From the NCBI GenBank assembly GCA_017590115.1, contig JAGGNK010009114.1, positions 20,228,368 through 20,292,367 of the forward strand: a stretch of DNA of 64,000 nt. The letters run 5' to 3'. The translations under genes were made by a program, and so were the position numbers. The DNA comes from Montifringilla adamsi (lineage: Eukaryota; Chordata; Aves; Passeriformes; Passeridae). The notes below the pieces were generated by a model. It was not told the DNA's origin and ran no database searches. It was given only the letters and a program-made list of their open reading frames with translations. Of the stretch, positions 1 to 14,389 are shown in pieces. Within the stretch, counting starts at the first letter, position 1. Each line of letters starts with the position of its first letter.

Positions 1-3000
1 TGATTTATGATGTAAAATTTAGGTCAGGTGGATTGATTCCTAATAGAGATATAATGAATCAAAATTTCTAGAATGGCTTTATTTTGCACAGAGGTGTCAA
101 CATGCTGTACTTCTCTATTTGTGCACTTGGCGTGTAATGATTCTCTTGCAAAAATCATAATCCATCAAGTCTTCCATTCAAGAATATCAATCAGTGCCAG
201 GAACAAGACTATTTTAGCCAGGAGTCTTCAGTCATTTTGTTTTCCTCTTCATGAGCACATAAGGTGCCGTGATATTTAAATTGTGCTTTGACATGTAATC
301 ATTAAATGTTTGAAAATGTCTCATTCTGTTTTTGTTGCCTCATCTATTTGTTTACACTGAGTCCTTGTTTTGCCATTGTTCCTGGGGTTTTTAGCATACA
401 ATACCCATATTGTTGCCTTTAATAGCTGGAGGCAGAGCCATCTGAGTTTGCTGAAAAGAAATTTGGTTTCAGTATTAGAAGGCTAAAATTAAAATTAATT
501 ATATATTGGTTCCTGCTTTAACAGAAATTAAAACAAACCTCCCAAACCTTTCTCTTAACATACCTATCTTTGACATAACAAGCCAACATCAAGATAATCA
601 TCACTAAACTTGTGATGTAAACATGAACGTAGATCTGTGGGAGCTTCTTACTAAGATTTATGTCCTATGTGTTTTCTTGTGTTATGCTTTTTTCTTTTTT
701 TTTTTTTTTTTTTTGGGCAGAGTGAAAGCAAAGTTACATGTTTGGGCCTCTGTAATTTCTAACCTTCTGACAGTGTTCATCTGCTGGACAGCTTTCTGGC
801 TAATGTGTGGGTCTGATACCAGGGTTTGGGTTGGAGACACAGCAAATCCCTGACACTCAATAGCAGTTCTGGGCAGGGCTGGGTGTGACGAGGTATAGTT
901 ATATACTATAAGTAGATGCATAGGCATGGCATTATTTATTATGGTTGGAATTAATTGCTATAAACAATAATGGATACTTCTTTCTCTTTTTGCTGAAACA
1001 ATGTGAAATGTTTAAGCCAAGACAACAGCCTGGTGCAGCAAGGAGCTATGGAGTCACCCAGGGAGAAGCAAAGCCTTCCCTAAAGAGCAGGACTAGGCAT
1101 CCACATTATTTTTTGATTTGGTCATTGAGTTATGAAAATAAATTTAAAAGAAGATTAAGGTGGAGACCTCTAGAAAGCATGTTGAAGTGGGGTCTGGAAA
1201 TGGCACTAATACTTGCTGTGCTCCTGAGAGTGTGCTGCTGTTAAAAATCCCCCACTAATGGTATGGCAAATGTTGTTCACATGCTAGTTTCAGCCAAAAT
1301 TCAGCTCAGTGGCGTGATCACTGATGTCCTGCTTCAGCCTCCACAGGCTACTGCCATCATCCTCTTCCCTGAAGCATCCTCTGGCATTACACAGATGGTC
1401 AGGGACTAAGTGAGGGCTGGAGGTGATCTTCATATCTCTTTTCCCTGCGTGAGAAAATTGCTATTTGCAGAATGATTAGAGACCCGGGGGTACAGGAGAG
1501 CCCCATCTCCATTTCCCTGTGTGGAATCATCGATGGAAGTGCAGCTTTCCCCACTGTACCCTGCCATTTAAACAGGCTGAAAACAATGGGCTGCTGTACT
1601 GAGTCTATTTGCCACACTGGATGCAGGCAGCTATGGGTGGCTTCTAAACTGCTTCTATCTTTATTGCAACCCCCCACAAAAATCAAACTGCCCAGCCTTG
1701 TGAACATGCTCAGACCTATCCCCCTCCAGCACGTGGCAGGCTGAGATGCTGCTCACCTCCAGCCTTCCTCCAGATCATCGTTTTTATCCCCCCCAATCTC
1801 TTATAATTCTGGTGTGTAACTGAGAAAATTATACCTCATTTCTTCCTTGGTGTAGATTGATGCAGCTGCCTTGGAGTCGGAGGGGCTGTGCCAGATTGTA
1901 CCAGCCGAGAGCTTGGCCGGGAGCCAGCGCTTGGCACAAACTTGCTGAAAGCTGTGTACAAACAAGGCTTGTCACTATGTATGTTATTGCCCTTTTGTTT
2001 AGGACATAAATATGTCCCATATATGCCAGCAAGCCTCTCATTTGCTATTTCAATGGAGAATCCTGTAAAACAGCTGTCATGCTGTCTCCTGTCAAATCAG
2101 TTACAGATGCATGTGTCCTTCCCCATAATAAACAGGTATGAAATTGTCTTTATGCGCTGCGCCAGCCCTTGTCACTGGGAATGCAAACGAGGGAAGCTTG
2201 GAAAAAAGAATAACCCTGAAACCTGGTGCTCTGATGGAACACCATGAAAGTTACTTAGACCTCTTCAAAGACACTTACAAGCAGAAAATTTTGGGCATGA
2301 AGTAATGAACTAATGCTGATGAGTGTAGAAGAATGGGGTGAAGTTCTTGCTAGTCCATAAGGTTGCCTTTCTACACTTGTTGTAGGTGCACAGTGACAAA
2401 GCAGCCCTTGTCTTGGCCCAGGCTGGAGTGGAACACTGGGGAACGCTCCTTCCTGCATCCATCAAGATGCAGCATGCTTTGAGAATAACTGCCTGTGCAA
2501 GAATGTTCCACTCTATAGAGGAAGGAAAGGAGATGGGCAGGATTTCAGCAATGTTATGTCTTTTATGACTCCTGGACCCATTACATATGTTGTTATTTTG
2601 AGGGTTGGCTGCTAATTTTTGACTGTTTTTGTCACTGGGCGACTTTGTGTGAGAGCAGACCACCAGACCTCCAGCTCTGAGGAACATCAAGTATGTTGAT
2701 ATTCAAGGGACCCAAAACATGTTGAGGTCCTTGACAGAAAATTGTGCCCCAGCCTGTCCTCGCCACAGGCCAGTGTCAGTTTGGGAAGACCTGAGCAAGC
2801 ACGGGTCATGTGTCTGAGTGCCCAGCTTTTCCCTCACCAGAGTTTGATAAAAAACCCCAACATGACATATGTCAAAAGCCACTCAAGCACTGACTTGCTC
2901 TTATACTCAGTACTACCCATGGGAGAGTTGGCCTTCAATACGAATGGGAAATTAAGTTCAGTTTATGATTTCTGAGCCCTTTTGCCTCTCCACTTAAATC

Positions 3001-3832
3001 CTACCTTGTACACCAAGTGTTTTGTGGCAAACCTTCTGTTTTTGATGAAGCGCTTCTTTCCCAGTGGCTGACATTGGTCCTTCACAGGAATTAAGTGTCA
3101 GACTGTGAAAATCTCCCATGAACAAAGAGAGATAATGAGATAGATTTGCAGAGATGAGGATCTGGCCATACATTTTATTCACGTTTTCTTAGGCCATGTC
3201 TCTGAGGTGGATAATCATGAAGCTGACAGCACCAAATAAATTGCCTATTAGCTATTAGTATCTTGTTTCATGCAATAACAGTCAAATCTGCTTACATCTG
3301 ACAGCAGCGTGCGAAGGTTTGGGAAGTTTGGGGTATCCATCAGGGATAATCTTTTGCAAAGACTCTGTAGGTCAAAAACAAGTTGTTAGGGTCACACACT
3401 GACAGCTGGGGTGAGGAGCCTCTCAAGACAAGGCTTGAATGCTGACGTGTTCTTCACTCTGAGCATGAGGAGAGCAATGTCTTACAGCTTAGAGATCCTG
3501 CAGCTGATGAATTACCCATCTCCTCCCCACTTCAGCAATGTGCTGGTAAAATCAAAAGACTCTTATGAAATTGTGTTTGCGCCTGAGCCAAGGGTGTTGA
3601 AACTGTGATGTACCACCAGGACCATTGGTCATACAGCAATTAGTGAAGTGCTCCTGGGCATGGCTTACCACATGCAAGTCAAACCTCTGAGACAGGATTT
3701 TAAACAGGGATGATGAAAACACGAGTCCAAGGAGAAGCCAGAGCAAGAATGACTGTTCTGGAGAGTATTTCTAGGATTTTTTACAGGAAAAGATAGGTTT
3801 GAAGACATTTTATTGAGGACTATGTCACTGGG
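1..3832. other. Gene-free stretch
   Basis: No convincing exon, RNA gene or complete repeat seen. All open frames are short and lack family similarity. A T-rich tract (six T, C, twenty T) lies at 688-714. Confidence 0.6.
688..714. repeat. Poly(T) tract
   Basis: Twenty consecutive T after a T6-C leader. Simple low-complexity sequence, or the poly(A) of a decayed minus-strand retrocopy; nothing recognisable flanks it. Confidence 0.85.
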
Positions 3833-4320
3833 AATCATAGAATCACAGAATGGTTTGGGTTGGAAGGGACTTTAAGGATCATCCAGTTCCAACCCCCCTG
3901 CCCTGGGCAGGGACACTTTCCACTAGACCAGGTTGTTCAAAGCCCCATCCAATCTTGCCATGAACATTTTCAGGGATGGGGCATCCCCAGCATCTCTGGG
4001 AGATATGATTCTGTGCCTCACCACCATCACAATGATGAATTTCTCCCTGATATCTAACCTAAACCTGCCCCTTTTCAGTCTAAAGCCATAGCCCCCTGTC
4101 CTATCACTACAAGGCCTTATAAAGAGCCCCCTCACAAGTTTTCTTGTAGCCTATTTAAGTACTGAAAGTTGCTCTAAGTTCTCCTTTAAACCTTCTCTTC
4201 TGCAGAACCCCCCACTCTCTCAGCCTGTCTCCATAGCAGAGATGCCCCAGCTCCTTGAGCATCTTTGGTGTCTTCTGTGGACTCACTCCAGCAGGTCCAC
4301 ATCCTTTCTGTGCTGAAGAA
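3833..4320 (-). mobile_element. CR1 LINE, 5'-truncated 3' end
   Basis: The plus strand starts AATCATAGAATCACAGAATG, the reverse complement of the CR1 terminal octamer-like repeat. It continues through GGTTGGAAGGGACTTTAAGG, CACTAGACCAGGTTGTTCAA and GGGATGGGGCATCCCCAGC to CAGCAGGTCCACATCC. Orientation is minus. No intact reverse transcriptase frame remains. Confidence 0.9.
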
Positions 4321-7300
4321 GAGGTGTTTCGTTTTGGACTCTAGTGAATCATGGTTTTAAAGGAGTTGTTACAACTCTTTAGTGAGGTGTAGGGTGGGTT
4401 AGATGTGGCCTCATAAAATCAGTGGGTGTTGATTTATTGGTGCTGGTTGCTGGACAGACCAGATGCTTAAGCTGTACAGGGAGGAGAAACTACTGTCCCT
4501 GGCCACTCTCCTTCCTGCTGGCACTGGGCAGAGCTGTGTCCCACTTTGTCCCCAGTAGCTCAGGTGACAGGTTGCCTTTCCTTACCTGCTTCATGTTGGC
4601 CAACATGCTCACAAGAGCCCAAACCTGCTGCTGGATTTTTGCTGCCCACTTCAGACAGAGCTTTGGCAAAGGCACATGGGTGTTGTTGATAACATCTTGC
4701 TCCACTGCAGTTAGCTCTGGCCTCTTAATTTTGCTTTTGTGAGGTCACTTTACCACTCCTTATTACAGCCAGCCAAGGCATCATGCCCATCAGACTCGCT
4801 TGTGCTGGAAATCTCTTTTTAGTCAGTGCTTGCTAAGAGTCTGGCATGGGAGGCTCCTCATTTCTGAGCTAAAACTAACACATCAAACTACAGCTTTGAT
4901 TGCAAGTGTGAAAATACCCCTCCTCTTCCCCAAGAGCAAAGGGTTGGTCTGCACGTTTCCCAGCAGGTGAAAGGGGGTAAAATAGTCCTTTTTTTGCGCA
5001 ATTTGGGGTGTGTGAGTGCAGGAGAGAAGCTGCTGAGCACCAGGATATCCCTCCTGACTGCTGCCAGGTTTGCTCTCAGGCTTGGGAAGCTGCAGCAGGG
5101 CAGGTCCACACCTGCACCTCATCCCCAGAGTGAACAGAGGGGTTTTAATCCATCACTGGCTGGGCTGAAGAAAGAAAAGGAATTCAGGGAAAGAATCAGA
5201 AGGCAAAACAGTTTAGAAAACATGTTTTGGAAATTTTCAGGAGTTTGATGCTCCTTTAAGAGTATTTTCATTTTGTGCAGACTGCTAGGATAGGGTAATT
5301 AGCTAATTAACTAAACATAATGTCTAAGCCTTTTTTTCATCTTTATGCCAACTTTATTTTTGAACTGCCTCCCCTCTAGCTGAAAATCCAGCTGTTTCTC
5401 AAAATCATGTTGTGATTAATCTTGGTCCTCATTGTAATCAAGGACAAAAATCCCCTTCATTACACTGTGGCCAAGGTTTCTGCTAAGAGCATTTTGGTCA
5501 ATGTTTTTTCAAATTGCACATTTAAATAAACACGCGTTTTTATTTTAAAAAGCAGTTTGGGCAAAAAGTAATCCTATTTAAAATGTTATTCCTGTAGATG
5601 TACCATTTACAAAACCCTTTGTGGAAGGATCATTCTTGATTTAAAAAAAAAATAAAATTCTGATTTAAACAAAAGAGCCTGGAGAGAAACTGGAATTTTA
5701 CTGCAAATGTTTTATATAAAAACAAAGGCTTACCCACACAAAATGCTTCCAAACTTAAACAAAGAAAGCTCAAAATTCAGCACAAAAATAGGTTTTTGCT
5801 CCTGTTTGTTTTGACTCTTTTTCTGGTTGATTTATTACCCTCGGCAGCACCATCTGAGCAGTCTTTCATTACTCTCCTCTTTTCTTTCGGACATGATGAA
5901 ACTTTCTGGCTCCTTGCTGTCCTCCCAGCAGTGATGAACATGGAGCTCTGCTGCCAAACACCCACCTTCAATGCTTGTGCTTGCTCTCATTTTGCTTCTG
6001 CCAGCAATTTGGGTTGCACTGGTGTGTGCCTGGGAGGATGGGAGATGGCCAGGAAGGAAAGAAAATAATGAAAGGCAATTCATTAAGTCAATTAGACAAT
6101 TAAAAATTAGTCCACACACCAGTTTATTTAAAAAAAAAATAAATAAAAGAGAGGGCTTCTAGGTTCAGTGACCACTGAATCATGGAGTTGTTTGGGTCCT
6201 GGGTGAGCTCAGCCTGCTTTTAATCGTGTATGTATGTTGTATTCACCCCAGCTGGTGATTTCCACCTTCATTTTTCACCTCTCACCCAGGAGTTGCAGAC
6301 CCAGAGTCCGAGGTAGTCTATTATGTCATTCTAGAACACCAAACCCCATGGTTTTTGGGTTTTTGTCCAGCTTCATGGTGATTGTTTTGTCCCATCTTGT
6401 CCGTTCAAAGCTGCTGGAGCTGGCACCAAGGTGAGCTGCTGCAGCAGCAGAGGTGTGCCCACGCAGGGCAGAGGTGTTTGCTGAGCCTTGGGGGTGAGCT
6501 CTGGGTGGGGGACAGCTGGGGGTGGCATCACCTACTGCCAATTATCACGTGTGGAAAATGAGAAATACAGGCTCAGCATATCTGTGTAAGCACACTCCTG
6601 ATGTCTGGATGGGTCCTTCATGACACCTGCCACAGGTGCTCCAGCCTGGAAGTGCCACAGGTCATGGAACCTAAGGCCTTTCCCAGTTTTTCCTTTGTGG
6701 CAGCCTGGTTTTGCCAATGGCTCAGTACAGTGGATTCTCCCATTAATGAGGCTATAATTAGGCAGGGCTAGTTGGGAAATGTTTTTTCCAGTCCATCAAA
6801 CATACTGAGATCTTAAGCATTGCCTCATCCACCAGTGGCTTAAACAGCGGAGGTTACAAATTTCGTTTATTTTGCATTTTTTGGGGTGTTTTAAAAAAAA
6901 AAAATTATGGTGACATTTCCACCTCAGACACCAGAAAATGCCCACAGCATGATGTCTGCCCACGTGTGCCAAAGGGGACCCTGGGCAAGGCAGAGGCAGA
7001 CATAGAGGAGTGGCTGCAGAGAAGATTCTGCAGCAAAACCCTCATCATAGGTTGAGTCACCATGAGGTGCTGAGACACTGGCAAAGAGAGCAGCTAATCC
7101 AAAAATCCTGGAAATGTGAGCTCAGCAGACTGCACAGGTTTAGAAACCACAGGTTAAAAATCTCTCTCCCAGAAGAACATTCCCTCTGTACGTGTTTTCT
7201 GGAGGGAGGATGGTGTCTAACCTGATTTTGGAATGCTTTGTTTTGGCAATATGAGGTCTCATGTCCACCATCAGCAGCCAACATTAAAATACGTAAATTA

Positions 7301-8479
7301 TAGGGTATAAATTAAATTAGTATTGTGAAGTTCAAAGGCATGTATTGGCTATTGCATCATCTAATACTGAGGTCTTGCAAGCTACCGAGTGATCCGAATA
7401 AATGAGTCCATGCAAAGGCTGTTTTTGTAGCCTGTAGTGATCCAAGCAGCACGTTTTCTAATCCAGCCCAGTGTCACTGAAATTATGAGAGTGTGTGTGT
7501 GCCTTGAAAAAATTAAAATCCACGCATGAAACCAAAAAAGTTTTAACTGCAATCCCAACTTCATGCTTCTACTGATTCCAGTGAAGCCAACAGCGTTGTT
7601 CATCCATCAGGAGGGACACAGAGAAGGGTAAGGGATGACCAAGGGCACGCAAGAGTTTCCAAATGACAAACACTAAACAGATTGGGACTTTTCCTCTTGG
7701 GAAATAAATGACTCTGAGGTAGATGAGCTAGAAGCTGTGATATCTTGAAGGTGATGGATGGAGTGACTGGGGGATTATTCACCATGTTGTTGAACACAAG
7801 TATTCACTGGTGAGCAGCAGGTTCAAAGGGAACACAAAAAAAAAAGCTTCCTAGTGCCTCCTCACCTGATACCAAATTACACCAAGCCTCCTGTCTGCCT
7901 CCATGGAAACTTTTGTGACTCAAGTGGTCAGTCAAGTATTTTTTCTGTTATTTTCAGAGTGAATAGAAGGAGCTGCTCTGTTACAGGAGAGGTCAACAAG
8001 AACACATTGCATAATGGGTACTTAAAAATATTTAAGCCACCAAAATCTTCATCTTCTGGCTGTGCCCTCACTAATCTGTAAATCCAAAAAGAAGGTGGGC
8101 AGCTCTAGCACACCAGAAAGCAGCAACACCTGGTACCTTTCACCGTGTCACTTGCCAGTCTGGAGCAATCAGTCAACTGCTTAATAAGCAAAACACTGGG
8201 AACCTTTGGAGGTATTTTTCTTTGTTGTTATGAAAAGGTGACACACACAGCTAAGCAGCACTGACTTGCATCGTGCTGCTTTGTATGAATGCACATAACC
8301 ACCTGCGACCTGCCAGCCCCTCGTTTGTCAATGGGGAGCAATCATTCAGCCACTTAGCAATTGCCAGGAGAAATGCTCTGAAGCTTTCCAACTGAAAATT
8401 AAAGAACAGCACTTTGGTGAGTGATTGCAATTCCCTGACAAAGCATCTTGGAATCTTAAAAAAAAAAAAGCTGTGAATT

Positions 8480-8700
8480 TTAGTATATATCTGTAAATAA
8501 TTGTCGGTTGGTTTCTTCCATTTCTCAGTAAGCCGGGTTAATTCTTTAATTAATGGTCATTAGGGATTTAGAAGACAAATGAGTCATTCATTAGCTCGGT
8601 GTCCAAACTAATGAGCAATAAATGCTTATGAAAGACATGATTTATTTAGCATTCAGAATCTGTGTCATTATGTGGTACCTGATGAAGATGCTAAGAAGCA
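8480..8700. promoter_or_regulatory. Candidate conserved noncoding element rich in homeobox-type motifs
   Basis: AT-rich, non-repetitive sequence with TTAATTAATGG, GTCATTAGGG, TCATTAGCTC and ACTAATGAGC clustered within about 120 bp. TAAT cores at this density are typical of developmental enhancers. Conservation is inferred, not seen. Confidence 0.3.
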
Positions 8701-11700
8701 AGGCTGACCTGTGCCTCACAGCCTGCTCTGTGGGACCACACAGATGCTGAGTTTGGGGAGTTCCTGGGAAGTCAGCAGCCTTCCTATTACTAACAAGGTT
8801 AGTTAGACAGCTAGGACTAAGTTTTCTCCTAATGTGGGGTGTTTTCCTAGAGGCTGAGTCCAGGAGGATGGTTCCTGCCTATGTCAGGTCACATATCAGA
8901 TCTTCAATACACATATGGCACTACCATGGGCTGTGTGTCTTTGTCCCAAAACCATTTTTGGACTTTTCTTTGGTACTGTCCATACAAGCAGCACAACATC
9001 TGAGGAGAGAGCCTGGCTGTGCTGCTGCCCCCTTTACCATTCTGTTTTGTCTGTGATCTTTCAAGAAGTCTTTCCACCCACCCAGCCTTTCTTTCCCCCA
9101 GCTGAGAGGAGGAGTTGTAATAGCACAGAACAAAGCTAACGCACCAAAATGTCAGAAGTAGTGAGGAAAAAGAATCACAGAAGTGCATAAGTTACAGCTG
9201 GTCCTGAGGAGAATTTACTCTGCATCCTTTGTGATGCAAGCCAGGAGACACAAGCTGGGTGGCTGCTGCACATACCACAGGTCAGGAGCTGTAACTCTAG
9301 CAGGTTCGGAAGGCAAGTAAAGCTGGATTGCAGATGGCCCTAGTCACCAGTCCAGGCTTATAAAACCTGTGGAGGGTGGATGTCCCCCGTAGGAGAGGAT
9401 TTGTGGTCAGGGAGCAGTACATGTCGTGGGTGCTTATTTTGGAAAATAAGCTGCTGACTTGGTGTGTGTTGGTGCTGACTAATGAACCTCATGGAGTTGC
9501 TCTCAGGTGGCTCCTCTGCTCTCAAGCAAACATTTTGTGGACCAGACAGATCAACTCCTTTTCTTAAAAAAGAAAAAATCACCAACCCCCTTGGTGTTTG
9601 GTGGGGTAACAGTTTGTGCATCTGCCCCGTGACACTTCCATGCTATCCTTCAAAGTTCTGAAAGCCAGGCTTTTAATTAAGGCATTTTTAAAAGATAGAT
9701 GTCATTGAAGTGTGCTGAAGGAGACAATTAAAATATCTGAAAATGAATTCAAAATAAAAAGAACTCTTCAGATGTATGATTTTTGGCCCAGGGGTCATCT
9801 GGGGCACAACTAATTACTGCAGAGACCAGAGGCAAGACCGAGGTGAATTCATTTTGCTCCTCAGCAAGCTCCACCGTGTCCCTGATGAGAACAGGGAGTC
9901 CTCAGGCATGTGCTGCACATCACTGTGCTGCCCAGGGCTGGGAATGGAGATGGGAAACAGCCTCACCTCATCTTTGTAACACTACCACACCTGTGAGGGG
10001 TTTGGAGTTGTTGCCAGCAGAAACAAGGTGAGCAGGTGACACCTGTGTCACCTCTGTGAGGCTGCCTGCAGCCCCCAAGCGGGGTTTGGGGGGGATCTGG
10101 TGTGGACAGGAATTTGTGTCTGCCCGTTTGCCTTCATTTGCTCGGGCACAGCAGGCACACAGTGGCTTCTCCAAGCTCCAGTGTCTTGAGAAGGATCATT
10201 GAAGAGGCCAAAGGTCCTTCTGGCTTTGTCATGTCAAATCTCAACTTCTGGAGACTCAGATCATTGGGTCATAAGTGGCAAAATAGTGCATGTGTGGGAT
10301 AGAGTGATTTGTCCCTGCAGGCATGCTGTGCTGGGCTCTCTGAGCTGGCCCTTCCCTCTTCAGAGATGTTGAGTTAATCTTGTCTGTCGTGGTGGAGCTG
10401 CTCAGATCCCATCCAGGGGCAAACAACCTGACATTTAAATAAGATAACCAATTTGTGCCATTGTGAAACACCAGCACAGCTCAATTTATGCCATTTAAGA
10501 AAGGCATTTATTGTTTCCTTGAATAAGCAGCAGCAGCAGCAGAGGTAATGCATTCTCCCTTGCTGTTTTTCCAAGGAGGTGTAGCCCTCCTTAATGTGTG
10601 ACCTTCAAGCTCCACAGAAAACTTACAAATGAAAAGCTCCTGTGAGTAATCCTGTTTGTAGTCAATATAGCTGCATTCTGCAGAGGTTGGGTATAAGTTT
10701 CTCACCTCAGAATAGCAGGTAATAAACTAAGGGTGGGTTTTTTAACTTTTAATGAATGGATTATTTGGCATTCAAAAATCCTCCCTTAAGCCTAGACTCT
10801 GAATTACACTACTGCAAGAAATGTTTTTAATTTAATTGAAGAGTGGTTCTTAAGACTTAGCTCTGGCCATGGTGGGTGCCTTTTGTCACAAAGCCAGACC
10901 TTGGTGATGCTGTTTACCTGTGAGGTTACATGGGAGGGGGAAACCCAGTGTGCAGCGTGGGCAGCAATGCCTGTGTCCTTTGCAAATGCTTCTCATTAAT
11001 TTACCAGTGAATGAGAAAGTGGGGGGAGAATGGGCATTTTTCATGTCTTCCTGCTGCTTCAGTCAACTCTCTTTCTTGGCAGCTTGTAGAAGTTCATAAA
11101 AAATAAGTGTCAGAAAAGTAAGTTTTATGGCATGGGCTGCAGCTGCTCCATCGTGGCAGGTGAGCTCCAAGGGTTCAGCAGGACTTTTGCCCCCCACTGC
11201 CCTGGGTGAGCACTCAGACAAGGCCAGGCTGTGGGGTGATCAGCACAGATAATGAAAGAGGTGTCCAGGTCTCTTGGTGGTTAAAGAGGATTTCTCTATT
11301 TGCCTGCCAGAGCACTGATTCCAAACTTTGGCTTCTCTCTGGACAAAAGGGTGGGGGGGGACTGTGAGCTGACCTGGCCTGCTCACTCTGCAATAAGAGA
11401 GTACAAAAAACCACTTTTTTTTCCTCTAGCACACCGTCATTGCAACTTTAGCATCTGCACAGTCAAAGCAGCTGGGTGCAGGCAAATGAATGCTGGCAGG
11501 GGAATGGGTCTCCTTGATGGGTGTAGCTGGACACTCCACTGAAAACTGGGACTGATTTGGCTGAGCTATGAGCCTTGGAGAGCTACAATTTATTCATGTG
11601 TTGATTGTGACTGTACACCCATCCAGAGGAGAGGCTGGCTGTCCTGTGCCCACGTAGGGGTTGAGGGAGACTCTTATATGATTCATCTCTCAGAGAGCTT

Positions 11701-14389
11701 CCAAAATCTCTGTGTCAGTCAAGTAGTGGCTGCAGCCTTGTGCACTGATCTGCCTGTAAAGGGATGAACCAAATTGAGCCTTCCCTTTATTTTGGAGAGA
11801 CCAGGCTTCAATTGCAAGGAAATAACTTTCCCCATTAAATCACAGATTTAAATAATTGTCATCCTTCTATTTATGTTTATATATTAGGAATACTCTTCAT
11901 CTCTGACCTGATCACTAGACCTGTGCATCAGCTGTCCCTGATGCACAGTCATAAAATATGAGCAAACCCTGAATCCTTGGCAGAAAACAGGAGTGCTGAA
12001 ACAGCCTGAGCCATGAAGCGACTCCTAAAGGCTGAGGTTGCCTCATTTGTGTTCAGCATTTAAGGCTAAGCTGCAGAACATTTTGAAGAATGGTTTTCAG
12101 GATGCTTTCTTGGGGGCTCTGGAGCACAAAAACCAAAATGTGCTTCTGCAAAGTGGCCCAGAGTGAGATCTCTGTCTACTGCATATTTCTTTAGCCAGGA
12201 GTTATTTCAGAGTCCTTTAATGCTTGTTCTAGTTCAGTGGTTGGGAGGTAGGAGGACAGGACACAGGTCAAGAACAGTTTGGGTTATTGATCTGTGATGG
12301 GCAAGATGTGATAGATCATTTTTCTATCCTTAAAACCAACCCAGCAATCAATGAAGCAAACAAAACCAAACATGCAAAATGGTGCCCATGAGCAGTGGCT
12401 AAACCACAGTTTCACTGCTCAGGGTGTGCTGTACCAGTTTTGCATCAGAAAAAAGTGACTGGTATATTTTTGTTGTTTTCAGAATGTTTGGTTTGATTAA
12501 AATCACACTGCAGTTGGGATTGTTTCACCTGTGCTATAACAGTCAGGTCAATCTTGAAGTGAACAGCATGACTCCAGAGTGCAAAATCATCCCATTTTGA
12601 AAAGGGAGGTGAGAACAGAAAATTATCAGTTTGATTCTTGAGATCATTGAAATATTTTAATAGCTTAAATTTAAGCAAACACTTGCTTTAATATTTCTAT
12701 AGTTGAAGGTATAAACCCCTATGTAACAAATCTTTTGAATTGCTAGGACAAAAAAAACCCCACCACATTGCCCAAAAATGAATTCCTGGACCTGCCATTG
12801 CTGTCAGCATTTTCCACCCTGCCAACAAGAAAACAAGTATTCTCCCCTCTAGGCAAGGACAGTAAGATGCCTCAAAGTTTTTTTATTAAAACTTCGAATC
12901 AAAGTAGTTTTCAAAGTTGCAGAGGGTCTTTATTTATGGAAAATTCAAGTCAAGAGAAAACTCAAGTTTTTGGAGGATGAGAGAAAATATGGCAATTTGG
13001 AAAAAGATCTTTCAAGTTTCAAAAGTAGTCTCTTTTTAATAAACACCAGTTAAAGAGGCACCAAAAATAAAACCAACCCCCCAAACCCTCCAAAATTACC
13101 AAAAACCAAACCAAAAGAAAACAGTACAAAGCAAGGACTGTATTTCAAGGCTTGCCAAGGCAGATACAGCTTCAAGGCTTTGTCTCTGCTTCCTGAAGGG
13201 TTTTCCCACCTGTGCTGTTTTTTGCAGAAGCTGCTTCAATGGGCTTTGGCCAGCCCAAAAAACAGTTTGTGAGGAAGATCAGGCTTAGGTGCTTGTACTC
13301 CCACCATGGCTCTAGAATCACCTCCTTTCTTTAAATGGAGTCTCCTGGAATCTGGGAGGTCCCACCTCTGGGTGAGTTTTGATCCTCATGCTGCCTTTTT
13401 TGGGGGAAAGATTCATGGGAAAGCCAGTTTCCCCTCTTTCAGTGTCTGCTAACTTCAGGAACCCAGGCTTCCTCCTGCCTCAGATGGGTGAATAGCTGGT
13501 TTTCATTTTGTTTGTATCTCATATTAACAAATTAAATGTGCCATGGATGGGTGAGAAGTGATAAACCCAGCACTTTCAGAGGAGGAATCGGGACCATAAT
13601 CCTGTGCCAAGATGACCACTCTGGCAATAAGGATATTTTAATTGTGTCACAGGCATCCAGGGGCAGTCACAAAACTTGGGGCAGGTCTTCTCTCTTATTT
13701 GGGGTGAAATAGCCCAGCTTCTGTCTGTGGGATCAGCAGGGCTCTTGGGGTGCTGAGATCATGTGAATACCCCACAGTGCATTGCAATCACTGCAATGAC
13801 ACCAGGAGGATGCCACTGCTAAATAAACATGACATCTTTCAAAGAAACAGAGGATCTGTGCCTTCATGATGGGTATTTCTAACATGCCTGCAGTGAAATT
13901 GGTCATGGGTCCCAAGGCAAGGGGAGCATGTCATAGAGTCCCAGCCTTGTGGGCAGCAGGATTTGGCCCCTGTGGAAGCAGTGACAAGGCTCATTAATGT
14001 CAGTGGTACTGGATCAGAATGTCCTGGGGCACTCTCCCACGGAGGGCAGGAATATCTCCTTGAGCAGCACTGCTTATAGTCCTCAGTGGAGGTGCAAGTC
14101 TTCTCTGTGTTAAGATGTCAGGCCAGAAGGAAGCTCGTGTTTGGTGAAAGTTCAGACAAAATAATCTTGGTACAGGTAAAACTTAAGTAAAAATAAATTT
14201 AGGCATTACCTGCTTAAAACTTGCACAAGGCTACAACCTGGTCAATATTAATCAATGGGTAGGTGTTAATTAGTGTCTTGTTTCTCAAGCCAAACACCAT
14301 CAAGTTGGTAAACCACTTTTAACCTCACTTCCAGGTAAATTATGTTTGGTTGCCCTTTTACCTGCTGTGCTCTGGATATAAATGAGCAG

